DNA of 64,000 bases, from contig OY970337.1 of the NCBI GenBank assembly GCA_963717475.1, forward strand, positions 434,001 through 498,000, written 5' to 3'. The translations under genes and the position numbers were made by a program. How positions within the stretch are numbered: position 1 is the first letter of the stretch; every line of letters begins with the position of its first letter. A model generated the notes under the pieces. It was not told where the DNA came from. It did not search any database and saw only the letters and a list, made by a program, of their open reading frames with translations. The DNA comes from AC-32 sp963717475 (lineage in GTDB: Bacteria > Actinomycetota > Thermoleophilia > Gaiellales > Gaiellaceae). Below are positions 8,058-15,572 of the stretch, piece after piece.

Positions 8058-10211
8058 GTGGCCGTCGCCTCGCCCGAACGCTACCTCGCAGACCTGAACC
8101 CGGCTCAGCGGGAGGCGGTCCTCGCCACCGAAGGGCCGCTGCTCGTCATCGCGGGTGCCGGCTCCGGAAAGACGCGCGTGCTCACCTACCGCGTCGCGCA
8201 CCTGCTCAACGCGTGCGGCGTGAAGCCGAACGAGATCCTCGCGATCACGTTCACGAACAAGGCCGCCGGCGAGATGCGCGAGCGCCTCGAAGGCCTGCTC
8301 GGCCCGGTCGCCCGCGCGATCTGGATCCTCACCTTCCACGCGGCCTGCGGCCGGATCCTTCGCCGCGAAGCGCCGCGGCTCGGCTACCGCTCGAACTTCA
8401 CGATCTACGACTCGGCCGACCAGGTCCGCCTCACGAAGCAGTGCCTGGAGGAGCTCGAGCGCGACCCGAAGCGCTTCGTCCCGCGCGGGATCCACTCGCA
8501 GATCTCCGCCGCGAAGAACCAGCTCGTCACGCCGGCCGAGTACCTCGAGCGCGTGTCGTCGTTCTACGACCAGACCGTCGCCGAGGTCTACGACCTCTAC
8601 CAGCGGCGCATGTTCGGCTCGAACGCCGTCGACTTCGACGACCTCCTGATGCTGACCGTGCAGGTGCTGGAGCGCTTCCCCGAAGCGCGCGACCGCTGGC
8701 AGAAGGCCTTCCGCTACATCCTCGTCGACGAGTACCAGGACACGAACCACGCGCAGTACCGGCTGCTGCAGCTCCTGGCCGAGAAGCACCGCAACGTCTG
8801 CGCAGTCGGGGACCCGGACCAGTCGATCTACGCCTTCCGCGGAGCCGACATCCGCAACATCATGGAGTTCGAGCGTGACTTCGGCGAGACCCGCACGATC
8901 GCTCTCGAGCAGAACTACCGCTCGACGAACACGATCCTGCAGGCGGCCAACGCGGTCATCGAGAACAACCGCGAGCGCAAGCCGAAGAACCTCTGGTCGG
9001 AGCTCGGCGAGGGCGATCCGGTGCGCGTGCTCGAGGTCGAGGACGAGCACGCCGAGGCGCGCTTCGTCGCCGCCGAGATCGCGATGCTCACGGAGGAGGG
9101 CTTCAACGGCGCCGAGATCGCGGTCTTCTACCGGACGAACGCGCAGTCACGGGTGCTCGAGGACGTCCTCGTCCGCCAGGGAATCGCGTACCAGGTGATC
9201 GGCGGCCCGCGCTTCTACGAGCGGGCCGAGGTGAAGGACCTGATCGCGTACCTGCAGGTGCTCGACAACCCGTTCGACGCCGTCTCGCTGCAGCGGATCG
9301 CGAACAGGCCGCGCCGCAAGATCGGCGACGCGACCCTCGCGCGCCTGCAGGCGCATGCGGACGCGAACGAGACCTCGCTCTGGGAGGCTTTCGACCAGGC
9401 AGAGGAGGCGGGCATTGCCACCGCGCCGCTCAAGGCTGTCCAGCAGTTCCAGAGCGTGATGCAGTCGCTTCAGTCCGCCGCGCAGGAGCTGACCGTCGCC
9501 GAGCTGATCGAGCGCGTGCTCGACCGCAGCGGCTACCGCGACGCGCTCGAGGCGGAGCGCACGATCGAGGCCCAGGGCCGCATGGAGAACCTGCAGGAGC
9601 TCGTCGGCGTCGCGCAGGAGTACCAGCACACGGCGGCCGAGCCTTCGCTCTCGGGCTTCCTCCAGGAGATCTCGCTCTACTCCGACCAGGACGCGATCCG
9701 CGGCGAGCAGAGCCTCGTCACCCTGATGACGCTGCACAACGCGAAAGGGCTCGAGTTCCGGGCCGTCTTCATGATCGGGATGGAGGAGGGGATCTTCCCG
9801 CACGCGCGTTCGCTCGAGGAGCAAGGCCTCGAGGAGGAGCGGCGGCTCGCCTACGTCGGCATGACGCGTGCCCAGGAGCGGCTGACGCTGACCCACGCGA
9901 GCGCGCGCTCGCTCTACGGGAGCCGCTCGTACAACCTGCCCTCGCGCTTCCTCGACGAGCTTCCGCCGGAGGGCGTCGACCGGCAGCGGCTGCGGCCTAC
10001 GTCGTGGTCGGGCTACGGCTCGCCGGCCGGAATTGCGCCGCGCGACGACGTCCCGACCCTCTCGACCGGCGATTCCGTCCGGCACCAGTCTTTGGGCGAG
10101 GGCGTCGTCACCGCGATCGAGGCGGGCGGGGTCGTCACCGTGCGCTTCGCCTCCGACGGCAGCGAGCGGCGCCTGATGCTCGACTACGCACCGCTTGAGA
10201 AGATCGCGTAA
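8058..10211 (+). CDS. pcrA: ATP-dependent DNA helicase PcrA/UvrD
   Basis: Superfamily 1A 3'-5' helicase of 717 residues acting in nucleotide-excision and replication-fork repair. Motifs in order: Q motif LNPAQREAV, Walker A AGAGSGKT near residue 34, motif II VDEYQDTN, motif III GDPDQSIYAFRGA, motif IV QNYRSTNTILQAAN, motif V TLMTLHNAKGLEF, motif VI EERRLAYVGMTRA. The C-terminal Tudor-like domain that contacts RNA polymerase in PcrA is present (GDSVRHQSLGEGVVTAIE...VRFASDGSERRL). GTG 8058 is chosen at the beginning of the family's normal N terminus. The stop overlaps the start of the next gene (TAATG). Confidence 0.95.
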   Translation: MAVASPERYLADLNPAQREAVLATEGPLLVIAGAGSGKTRVLTYRVAHLLNACGVKPNEILAITFTNKAAGEMRERLEGLLGPVARAIWILTFHAACGRILRREAPRLGYRSNFTIYDSADQVRLTKQCLEELERDPKRFVPRGIHSQISAAKNQLVTPAEYLERVSSFYDQTVAEVYDLYQRRMFGSNAVDFDDLLMLTVQVLERFPEARDRWQKAFRYILVDEYQDTNHAQYRLLQLLAEKHRNVCAVGDPDQSIYAFRGADIRNIMEFERDFGETRTIALEQNYRSTNTILQAANAVIENNRERKPKNLWSELGEGDPVRVLEVEDEHAEARFVAAEIAMLTEEGFNGAEIAVFYRTNAQSRVLEDVLVRQGIAYQVIGGPRFYERAEVKDLIAYLQVLDNPFDAVSLQRIANRPRRKIGDATLARLQAHADANETSLWEAFDQAEEAGIATAPLKAVQQFQSVMQSLQSAAQELTVAELIERVLDRSGYRDALEAERTIEAQGRMENLQELVGVAQEYQHTAAEPSLSGFLQEISLYSDQDAIRGEQSLVTLMTLHNAKGLEFRAVFMIGMEEGIFPHARSLEEQGLEEERRLAYVGMTRAQERLTLTHASARSLYGSRSYNLPSRFLDELPPEGVDRQRLRPTSWSGYGSPAGIAPRDDVPTLSTGDSVRHQSLGEGVVTAIEAGGVVTVRFASDGSERRLMLDYAPLEKIA

Positions 10212-11416
10212 TGGCTATCGAGGTGAAGACCTGCGCGCCGGAGGAGGTCACAGGCGCGCTCAACGGGATCTGGCACTACTTCGGCGGCCGCGCGACCGAG
10301 GAGAACGTCGAGCTCCTCAGGACGATCCTGCCCGCTGAGCGGGTGCACGCAGCCTTCGACAACGGATCGATCGTGGGGGGCGCCGGCGCTTACCTCTTCG
10401 AGACCACGGTGCCCGGCGGCGCCCAGGTTCCGACCGCCGGCGTGATGGCCGTCGGGATCCTGCCGACGCACCGCCGTCGCGGCGCGCTCACGAAGCTGAT
10501 GCAGCGCCAGCTCGCGGACGCCCACGAGCGCGGAGAGCCTCTCGCCACGCTCTACGCCTCCGAGGGCGGCATCTACTCGCGCTTTGGCTACGGGCTCGCC
10601 TCGCTCGCCGGCAACATCGACCTGCCCAAGGAGCACGCGCGCCTCTGGGATGACGAGCCCCTCGGCCAGGCCCGGATCCTCGACGGGGAGGAGGAGACGC
10701 TCGAGCTGCTGCCGCCGATCTACGACCGCATCCAGGCGGAGACGGTGGGCATGTTCACGCGCACGCCCGACTGGTGGACGGTCAGGCGGCTCCACCAGCG
10801 GCCCGGGCGGCCGGGCGGCGAGCAGGTTCGGGTCGCGCTCGAGCTCGACGGCTCGCTCGAGGCCTACGCGCTCTACCGCCTGAATTTCGGCGTGCACAAC
10901 ATGGTCACCAAGACGACCCTCGAGGTCGGCGAGGCGCTCGGAACCTCGCCGCGCGCGCTCGCCGCGATCTGGCGCTACCTGCTCGGGATCGACTGGGTCG
11001 CGCGGATCGAGGCTTCCTGGCTGCCGCTCGACCACCCGCTCCTGGTCTGGCTGCGCGAGCCCCGGCGGATGGCGTTCACGGTCCTCGAAGCGGTCTGGGT
11101 GCGGCTCGTCGACGTCGGTGCCGCCCTCTCCGCCCGCAGCCTCGGCGAAGGCTCGGTGGTGCTCGACGTCCGTGACGAGTTCTGCCCGTGGAACCAGGCG
11201 CGCTGGAGCGTTCGCGACGGCTCGGTCGACCGGACGACCGTGGAGGCCGATCTCGTGCTGGACGTGTCCGAGCTCGGCTCGGTCTACCTCGGCGGGTTCA
11301 CCTTCGACCAGCTCCTGCGCGCAGGGCGCATCGAGGAGGCGAAGCCCGGAGGCGGCGCGAGGGCCGATGAGATCTTCCGAACGGCGCGTCAGCCCTCGTG
11401 TCCTGAGCTGTTCTAG
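10211..11416 (+). CDS. Eis-family GNAT N-acetyltransferase with sterol-carrier-like C terminus
   Basis: 401 residues with the three-part architecture of Eis proteins: an N-terminal GNAT domain (VMAVGILPTHRRRGALTKLMQR is the acetyl-CoA pyrophosphate loop near residue 85), a second atypical GNAT region, and a C-terminal SCP-like domain (VLDVRDEFCPWNQARWSVRDG...LVLDVSELGSVYLGGFTFDQLLRAGRI). The C-terminal carboxylate typical of Eis is here a Phe. Eis enzymes acetylate amines, sometimes aminoglycosides; substrate here unknown. ATG overlaps the pcrA stop. Confidence 0.85.
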   Translation: MAIEVKTCAPEEVTGALNGIWHYFGGRATEENVELLRTILPAERVHAAFDNGSIVGGAGAYLFETTVPGGAQVPTAGVMAVGILPTHRRRGALTKLMQRQLADAHERGEPLATLYASEGGIYSRFGYGLASLAGNIDLPKEHARLWDDEPLGQARILDGEEETLELLPPIYDRIQAETVGMFTRTPDWWTVRRLHQRPGRPGGEQVRVALELDGSLEAYALYRLNFGVHNMVTKTTLEVGEALGTSPRALAAIWRYLLGIDWVARIEASWLPLDHPLLVWLREPRRMAFTVLEAVWVRLVDVGAALSARSLGEGSVVLDVRDEFCPWNQARWSVRDGSVDRTTVEADLVLDVSELGSVYLGGFTFDQLLRAGRIEEAKPGGGARADEIFRTARQPSCPELF

Positions 11417-12360
11417 CGCAGGTCTTTGTTCGATTCCATGTCGAACCACATGGCGAAGAGCGTGAAGAGCAGGCCGAAGAGCAAGAGCAACGCGACCAGC
11501 ACCACGACACCAGCCGTCGCGGCGTAGCCCTCGATCTTGATCACGATCTGGTAGATCCCGAGCCCGAGCCCGAACACCATCGACATCAGCCCGAAGACGT
11601 AGAAGAAGACGAGCGGGTGGAAGTCCCGGATCACGTACTTCTGCCAGAGCCGCCACCAGAAGCGCTTGATCAGGAGCCACCAGATCGCGGGGATCACCTT
11701 CCACATGCGCATCCCCGAGCGCTCGCCGACGCCGTAGACCGGCCGGGCGGGCACGTCGCGCACCTTCGCGTTCCAGACGTTCAGGTGCACGAGCATGTCG
11801 TTCGGGTAGCCGTAGCGAGGATAGAGATGGTCGAGGTCGAGCAGCTCCAGCATCCGCCGGCCGATCACGGTGTAGCCGGACTGCGCGTCGGCGACGTGCC
11901 AGTAGCCCGAGGCGATCTTCGTCCAGAGCGAGAGAACCGCGTTGCCGAGGTAGCGGCTGTGGGGGATCAGCTGCCACGCCTGGCCGGTGAAGAGCCGGTT
12001 CGCCTTCGCGTAGTCGACCTCCCCGCGCGCGACGGGGAGCACGAGGTGATCGAGGTCGTCCGGGTCCATCTGGTTGTCGGCGTTCATCACGACGAAGACG
12101 TCGGCGCCGTCCTCGAGCGCCTGCCGGTAGCCGGTCACGACCGCCGCGCCGGGGCCGCCGTTCCGCTCGCGGACGATCACGACGATGCGCGGGTCGGCCT
12201 CTGCCGCCGCGCGCGCGCGGGCGACGGTTCCGTCGGTTGACGCGTCGTCGACGACGTAGATCCGGTCGACGAGTTCGGGGATCCCGTCCAGCGTCGTGGG
12301 GAGGAGGGTCTCCTCCTCGTGCGCCGGGATCACGACTGCGACGTTCTTGCCCTCGATCAA
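11413..12360 (-). CDS. family 2 glycosyltransferase with C-terminal membrane helices
   Basis: 315 residues. The N-terminal GT-A domain shows VVIPAHEEETLLPTTL, VVDDASTDGT (nucleotide-sugar site), ERNGGPGAAV and the DxD-like NADNQMDPDDL. Two hydrophobic segments close the protein (VFFYVFGLMSMVFGLGLGIYQ and a longer one), anchoring it to the membrane as in polyprenyl-phosphate sugar synthases. It probably transfers a sugar to a lipid carrier or glycan. It lies 7 bp downstream of a large polytopic membrane protein on the same strand, so both belong to one envelope-glycan operon. Confidence 0.88.
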   Translation of the reverse strand: MIEGKNVAVVIPAHEEETLLPTTLDGIPELVDRIYVVDDASTDGTVARARAAAEADPRIVVIVRERNGGPGAAVVTGYRQALEDGADVFVVMNADNQMDPDDLDHLVLPVARGEVDYAKANRLFTGQAWQLIPHSRYLGNAVLSLWTKIASGYWHVADAQSGYTVIGRRMLELLDLDHLYPRYGYPNDMLVHLNVWNAKVRDVPARPVYGVGERSGMRMWKVIPAIWWLLIKRFWWRLWQKYVIRDFHPLVFFYVFGLMSMVFGLGLGIYQIVIKIEGYAATAGVVVLVALLLLFGLLFTLFAMWFDMESNKDLR

Positions 12361-12367
12361 GCGGCGG

Positions 12368-14671
12368 TCAGCGTAACGCCTCGACCCAGTCGAGCCGTTG
12401 TCCGCACAGGCTTTGCGCCTGGGAGACGGGCACTTTGCGGAACTGCGCGCGCTCGTCGACGGGGCTGAGGGCGGCCGGGCCGAACGAGTACGGCGCGGCG
12501 CCGCTGCCGGGATGCCAGCCGCCCGTCGCGTGGCGGATGGCGACGACGTGCTGCCCCGCCGTGAGCCTCGTCCGGCCGAGCTCGGTGTAGAGGCCCGGCC
12601 AGTTCAGCTCCTCTCGCCGGGAGCCGACCTCGTGCCCGTCGACCGAGATCGAGGCGTCGCCGTACCAGTCGCCGCCGAGCCAGGCGAAGTACTCGCCGTC
12701 GCTCGGGATCGAGACGGTGACGTCGCGCTCGCCCGAGAGCGGCGGAGCGCCGAGCCAGATCGTCTGCGGCCGCGTCGCGGCAGCCAGCGAGGCGACCCCG
12801 GGCTCCTTCGCCAGCCGCATCACCTCGGAGCAGGCGGGCACGCGCCCGGGCTGGCTCGACGTGTCGAGGCCGAGGTGCTCGACGATCGTGCTCGGCACCT
12901 GCGCGGGCCGCTGCCAGACCTCGTAGTAGCGCCCGCTCCTCACGAGCCGGTAGACGGACGGCGGACGGCTCGAGAGCGGGCCGCGCCGCAAGACGAGCGT
13001 TCGGTAGTCGAGGATGCCGTCGAGCCGGAATCGGTCGATGTCGGCCCAGGGCGTCTTCGGCGGGAGCACCTGTCCGTTCGTCAGATAGTCGTAGCGCCTG
13101 CGCAGCTCGGAGGCCGCCTCCGGATCGGCCGAGCGCAGGAAATGGCGCGCCCCGTAGACCTGGTAGTCGGTCATCAGAGTCGGCCCCTGGTGTGCGATCC
13201 GATGGCCGATCGTCTCGAGCTCGTGCAACTGGCCCCGCGGCGCGAGCCAGACGTCGTGGTACTGGTCCCAGTTCGACCAGAGAACCCCGCCTCCGATCGC
13301 GAGCACGACGACCGCCGCCGGGACGACCTGTCCGCGGCTCACCGCCCACGCGCAGGCCGCGAAGGCGGCGGCCAGGAATGCAGGCGCCGCCATCGCGAGC
13401 GTCTTGCCGCCCACCCACGGCGAGCTGACGGCGAGGTAGAGCGCGCAGCCGATCCCCGCGGTCGCGACGTACAGCAGCAAGGCCCAGCTCTCGCGCCGCC
13501 ACGCCCACCAGACGCCGACCGCGGCTGCGGCGATCACGAGCGCGATCAGCACCTTCACCTGCGCGGGGTCGTGACGCAGCCGGAAATCGCCGCCGGGCCA
13601 GATGCCGAAGAGCTGGAGCTTGCTCAGGCCCGGCGGGATCAGGTTGCCGAGCTCGGTGCTCTTGCCGTAATTGCTCACCTCGCCGAGGAAGCTCACGGAC
13701 GCGACGAAGGCCGGGATCGCGAGCACGCAGAGCGCCGCCGCGAAGACGCCCGCCCGCTCGAGCAGCGCGCGTTCCGGCCGCAGCGCGATCAGGAGGCTTC
13801 CCGCGACGAGCGCGGGCAGAAGCCAGAGGCCGCCGGGCAGGCTCAGCACGCAGATGAGCGCCGCGCACACGGCCGCGAGTGGAATCGCCGCGAGCGCGCT
13901 GCGCCGGGCGCCGAGCGTCCAGGGCACGAGAGTCGCGATCGCCACGAGCAGCCAGGCGCCCGCGAGCTCCTTGATCCCGCCCCAGAGCGCGTAACCCACG
14001 AGGATCGCGGGCTGGGCGGCGATGAAGCTCGCGAGCGCGCGCATGGGCCGCGAGGGGATCGTGCGTTCGAGCACCGCGTAGAGCCCGAGGGCGAGCAGCG
14101 CGGCCATGAACGTCAGGTAGGGCTGGTAGAGCCAGGCGATGTCGTAGCCCGTCAGCTGGTGGCCGATCCCCAGCGGCATGAGGCTGCCGGTCGGGTAGCC
14201 GGTCTTGATCGTCGTCGCGAGCGTCGCCTCGTAGGTGGAAGGGGCGAGGCCGCCCAGGCTGCGCGCGTGGCTCATCACGCGGTCGGTCATCGCGAAGTAG
14301 GTGGCGGTGTCGTCGAGCTTGATGTAGCCCGCGAAGGTCGCCTGGCCCGAGAGGACGATCGGCGCGGCGTAGACGGCATACGTCGCCGTTGCGGCCGCCG
14401 CGGGCCACGCCCAGGCCCGCACCGGCCACGGAGGAGCGAGCACCAGCCCTGCGATCGCGAGGACGACCACGGCCGGTCCCGCGAGCCCGGCCGTCGCGCC
14501 GCTCAACGTCGCCAGCTCGCCCGCGAGGATCACGACCGCGAAGCCGACCGGCAGGACCAGCGCGCCGGGCAGTGTCTCGCGCGCAGCCGCCTGCACGAGC
14601 CTCCCGCAGCCCAGCGACAAACCGGCGAGCAGGAGCGGGTATGCGAGCCAGGCGACGAGCAGCGCGATCAG
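12368..14671 (-). CDS. large polytopic membrane protein, glycosyltransferase-like, with extracytoplasmic C-terminal domain
   Basis: About 768 residues: ten or more hydrophobic segments in the first 480, then a soluble C-terminal part with beta-rich carbohydrate-binding look (PPLSGERDVTVSIPSDGEYFAWLGG...DASISVDGHEVGS). An Asp-rich first loop (GYIKLDDTATYFAMTDRV) resembles the metal/catalytic loop of membrane GT-C glycosyltransferases. The start is unsure: no ATG, GTG or TTG lies before the first membrane helix; CTG 14671, 5 bp after the upstream stop, is my choice and TTG 14620 would remove that helix. Part of the reverse operon with a GT2 and an anchored protein. Confidence 0.65.
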   Translation of the reverse strand: MIALLVAWLAYPLLLAGLSLGCGRLVQAAARETLPGALVLPVGFAVVILAGELATLSGATAGLAGPAVVVLAIAGLVLAPPWPVRAWAWPAAAATATYAVYAAPIVLSGQATFAGYIKLDDTATYFAMTDRVMSHARSLGGLAPSTYEATLATTIKTGYPTGSLMPLGIGHQLTGYDIAWLYQPYLTFMAALLALGLYAVLERTIPSRPMRALASFIAAQPAILVGYALWGGIKELAGAWLLVAIATLVPWTLGARRSALAAIPLAAVCAALICVLSLPGGLWLLPALVAGSLLIALRPERALLERAGVFAAALCVLAIPAFVASVSFLGEVSNYGKSTELGNLIPPGLSKLQLFGIWPGGDFRLRHDPAQVKVLIALVIAAAAVGVWWAWRRESWALLLYVATAGIGCALYLAVSSPWVGGKTLAMAAPAFLAAAFAACAWAVSRGQVVPAAVVVLAIGGGVLWSNWDQYHDVWLAPRGQLHELETIGHRIAHQGPTLMTDYQVYGARHFLRSADPEAASELRRRYDYLTNGQVLPPKTPWADIDRFRLDGILDYRTLVLRRGPLSSRPPSVYRLVRSGRYYEVWQRPAQVPSTIVEHLGLDTSSQPGRVPACSEVMRLAKEPGVASLAAATRPQTIWLGAPPLSGERDVTVSIPSDGEYFAWLGGDWYGDASISVDGHEVGSRREELNWPGLYTELGRTRLTAGQHVVAIRHATGGWHPGSGAAPYSFGPAALSPVDERAQFRKVPVSQAQSLCGQRLDWVEALR

Positions 14672-14675
14672 CGTG

Positions 14676-15266
14676 CTACCGAACCGGCTGGACCTGCCCC
14701 GCCGCGACCAGGCTCCGCGCCCGCTTCGCGTCAGGGTCGTAGACCTCGATCTCCACGTCGGACCCCGGGAAGGCGACGTAGATGTTCGTGGGCGACGAGC
14801 GCGCGTAGACCGCGCGGCCACCGCCCGGAACGGAGAACGAGGTGTCGTCCTTCTTCTTGGCGAGCCCCTGCAGCGCCTGGTAAGCGCCGGCGAAGGGGTA
14901 CGTGCCGACGAAGGTGTACGCGGCCTTCTTGGTGCCGGGCGCGACCCCGTGCGGCAGGTAGCGGACGAAGATTCGGTCGCTCGCGGTTCGCGTCAACTCG
15001 TAGGTGCGCCCCGACTCGGGCCCGACCCAGTAGATCGGGTGGCCGACCTGAACGGCGAGAGCGCGCAGCTCTGCGCGCGTCGCGGCGCGCGCAGAGATCG
15101 CCGCCACGGTGCTCGTCTGCGCCGGCGTCGTCGCGGGCGAGTTGGACTTCGACGAGCCGCAGCCGACTGCGAGCCAGACCACGAAAGCGATCGCGGCGGC
15201 GATGGCGATGAGAGCGCCGATGCCTACGCGCGGGTCAGTCCAGGAGGAGGCAGGACGCTCGTTCAC
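14676..15266 (-). CDS. hypothetical membrane-anchored exported protein
   Basis: 196 residues. One N-terminal membrane segment (VGIGALIAIAAAIAFVVWLAVGCGSS) ends in a Cys, followed by a Ser/Thr/Pro-rich linker and a soluble domain with repeated beta patterns (PIYWVGPESGRTYELTRT, RIFVRYLPHGVAPG, FSVPGGGRAVYA, VEIEVYDPD). The domain's family is not recognised. It starts the reverse operon that continues with the polytopic protein and the GT2, so it may assist or anchor the same glycan system. Confidence 0.7.
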   Translation of the reverse strand: MNERPASSWTDPRVGIGALIAIAAAIAFVVWLAVGCGSSKSNSPATTPAQTSTVAAISARAATRAELRALAVQVGHPIYWVGPESGRTYELTRTASDRIFVRYLPHGVAPGTKKAAYTFVGTYPFAGAYQALQGLAKKKDDTSFSVPGGGRAVYARSSPTNIYVAFPGSDVEIEVYDPDAKRARSLVAAGQVQPVR

Positions 15267-15320
15267 GGCAACGAAGGATAGGTTCCGGTCGTGCTAGGTC
15301 AATCCTGCCCGCCGGACGGC

Positions 15321-15326
15321 TACAAT
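15321..15326 (+). promoter_or_regulatory. -10 element of tRNA-Val
   Basis: TACAAT, one mismatch from consensus, 12 bases before the mature tRNA 5' end. A -35 is only weakly suggested (GGTCAA about 18 bases upstream). Confidence 0.45.
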
Positions 15327-15338
15327 CGTTCGTCCCAA

Positions 15339-15411
15339 GGGCGGTTAGCTCAGTTGGGAGAGCACCAGCTCGACAAGCTGGGGGTCACTGGTTCGAGCCC
15401 AGTACCGCCCA
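15339..15411 (+). tRNA. tRNA-Val (anticodon GAC) with C at position 33
   Basis: 73-nt cloverleaf with all stems perfect: acceptor GGGCGGT/ACCGCCC, D stem GCTC/GAGC, anticodon stem CCAGC/GCTGG, T stem ACTGG/CCAGT with loop TTCGAGC, discriminator A. The anticodon loop 15408-numbered span 15408 is not involved; the loop is 15408-free and lies at 15408 minus 38, i.e. 15370-15376, reading TCGACAA, so anticodon 15372-15374 is GAC (Val). The base before it, 15371, is C where almost all tRNAs have U33. CCA is not encoded (CAT follows the discriminator). Confidence 0.93.
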
Positions 15412-15572
15412 TGTTTTTCCGCCGGCTTTAGCGGCGTTTCGGGAAGGGTGGCGTGCACAGGGTCAGCGGTGGTGCAGGCACCGTGAGCCTGCATCGCTCC
15501 GGCGGCCTGTCCGCGACATAGACACGCCAGTGCCTCCGGCGGTACGTTCGTTGTCAACCGTCAGGAGGCGGG

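Noticed and set aside
12357..14429. Long overlapping reverse frame of 690 codons in the polytopic gene
   Set aside because: Arg/Ala-rich shadow frame with no membrane pattern, overlapping a clear membrane protein.
15345..15557. Reverse frame containing GRYWARTSDPQLVELVLSQLS
   Set aside because: It is the antisense translation of the tRNA-Val gene, a well-known false protein pattern.
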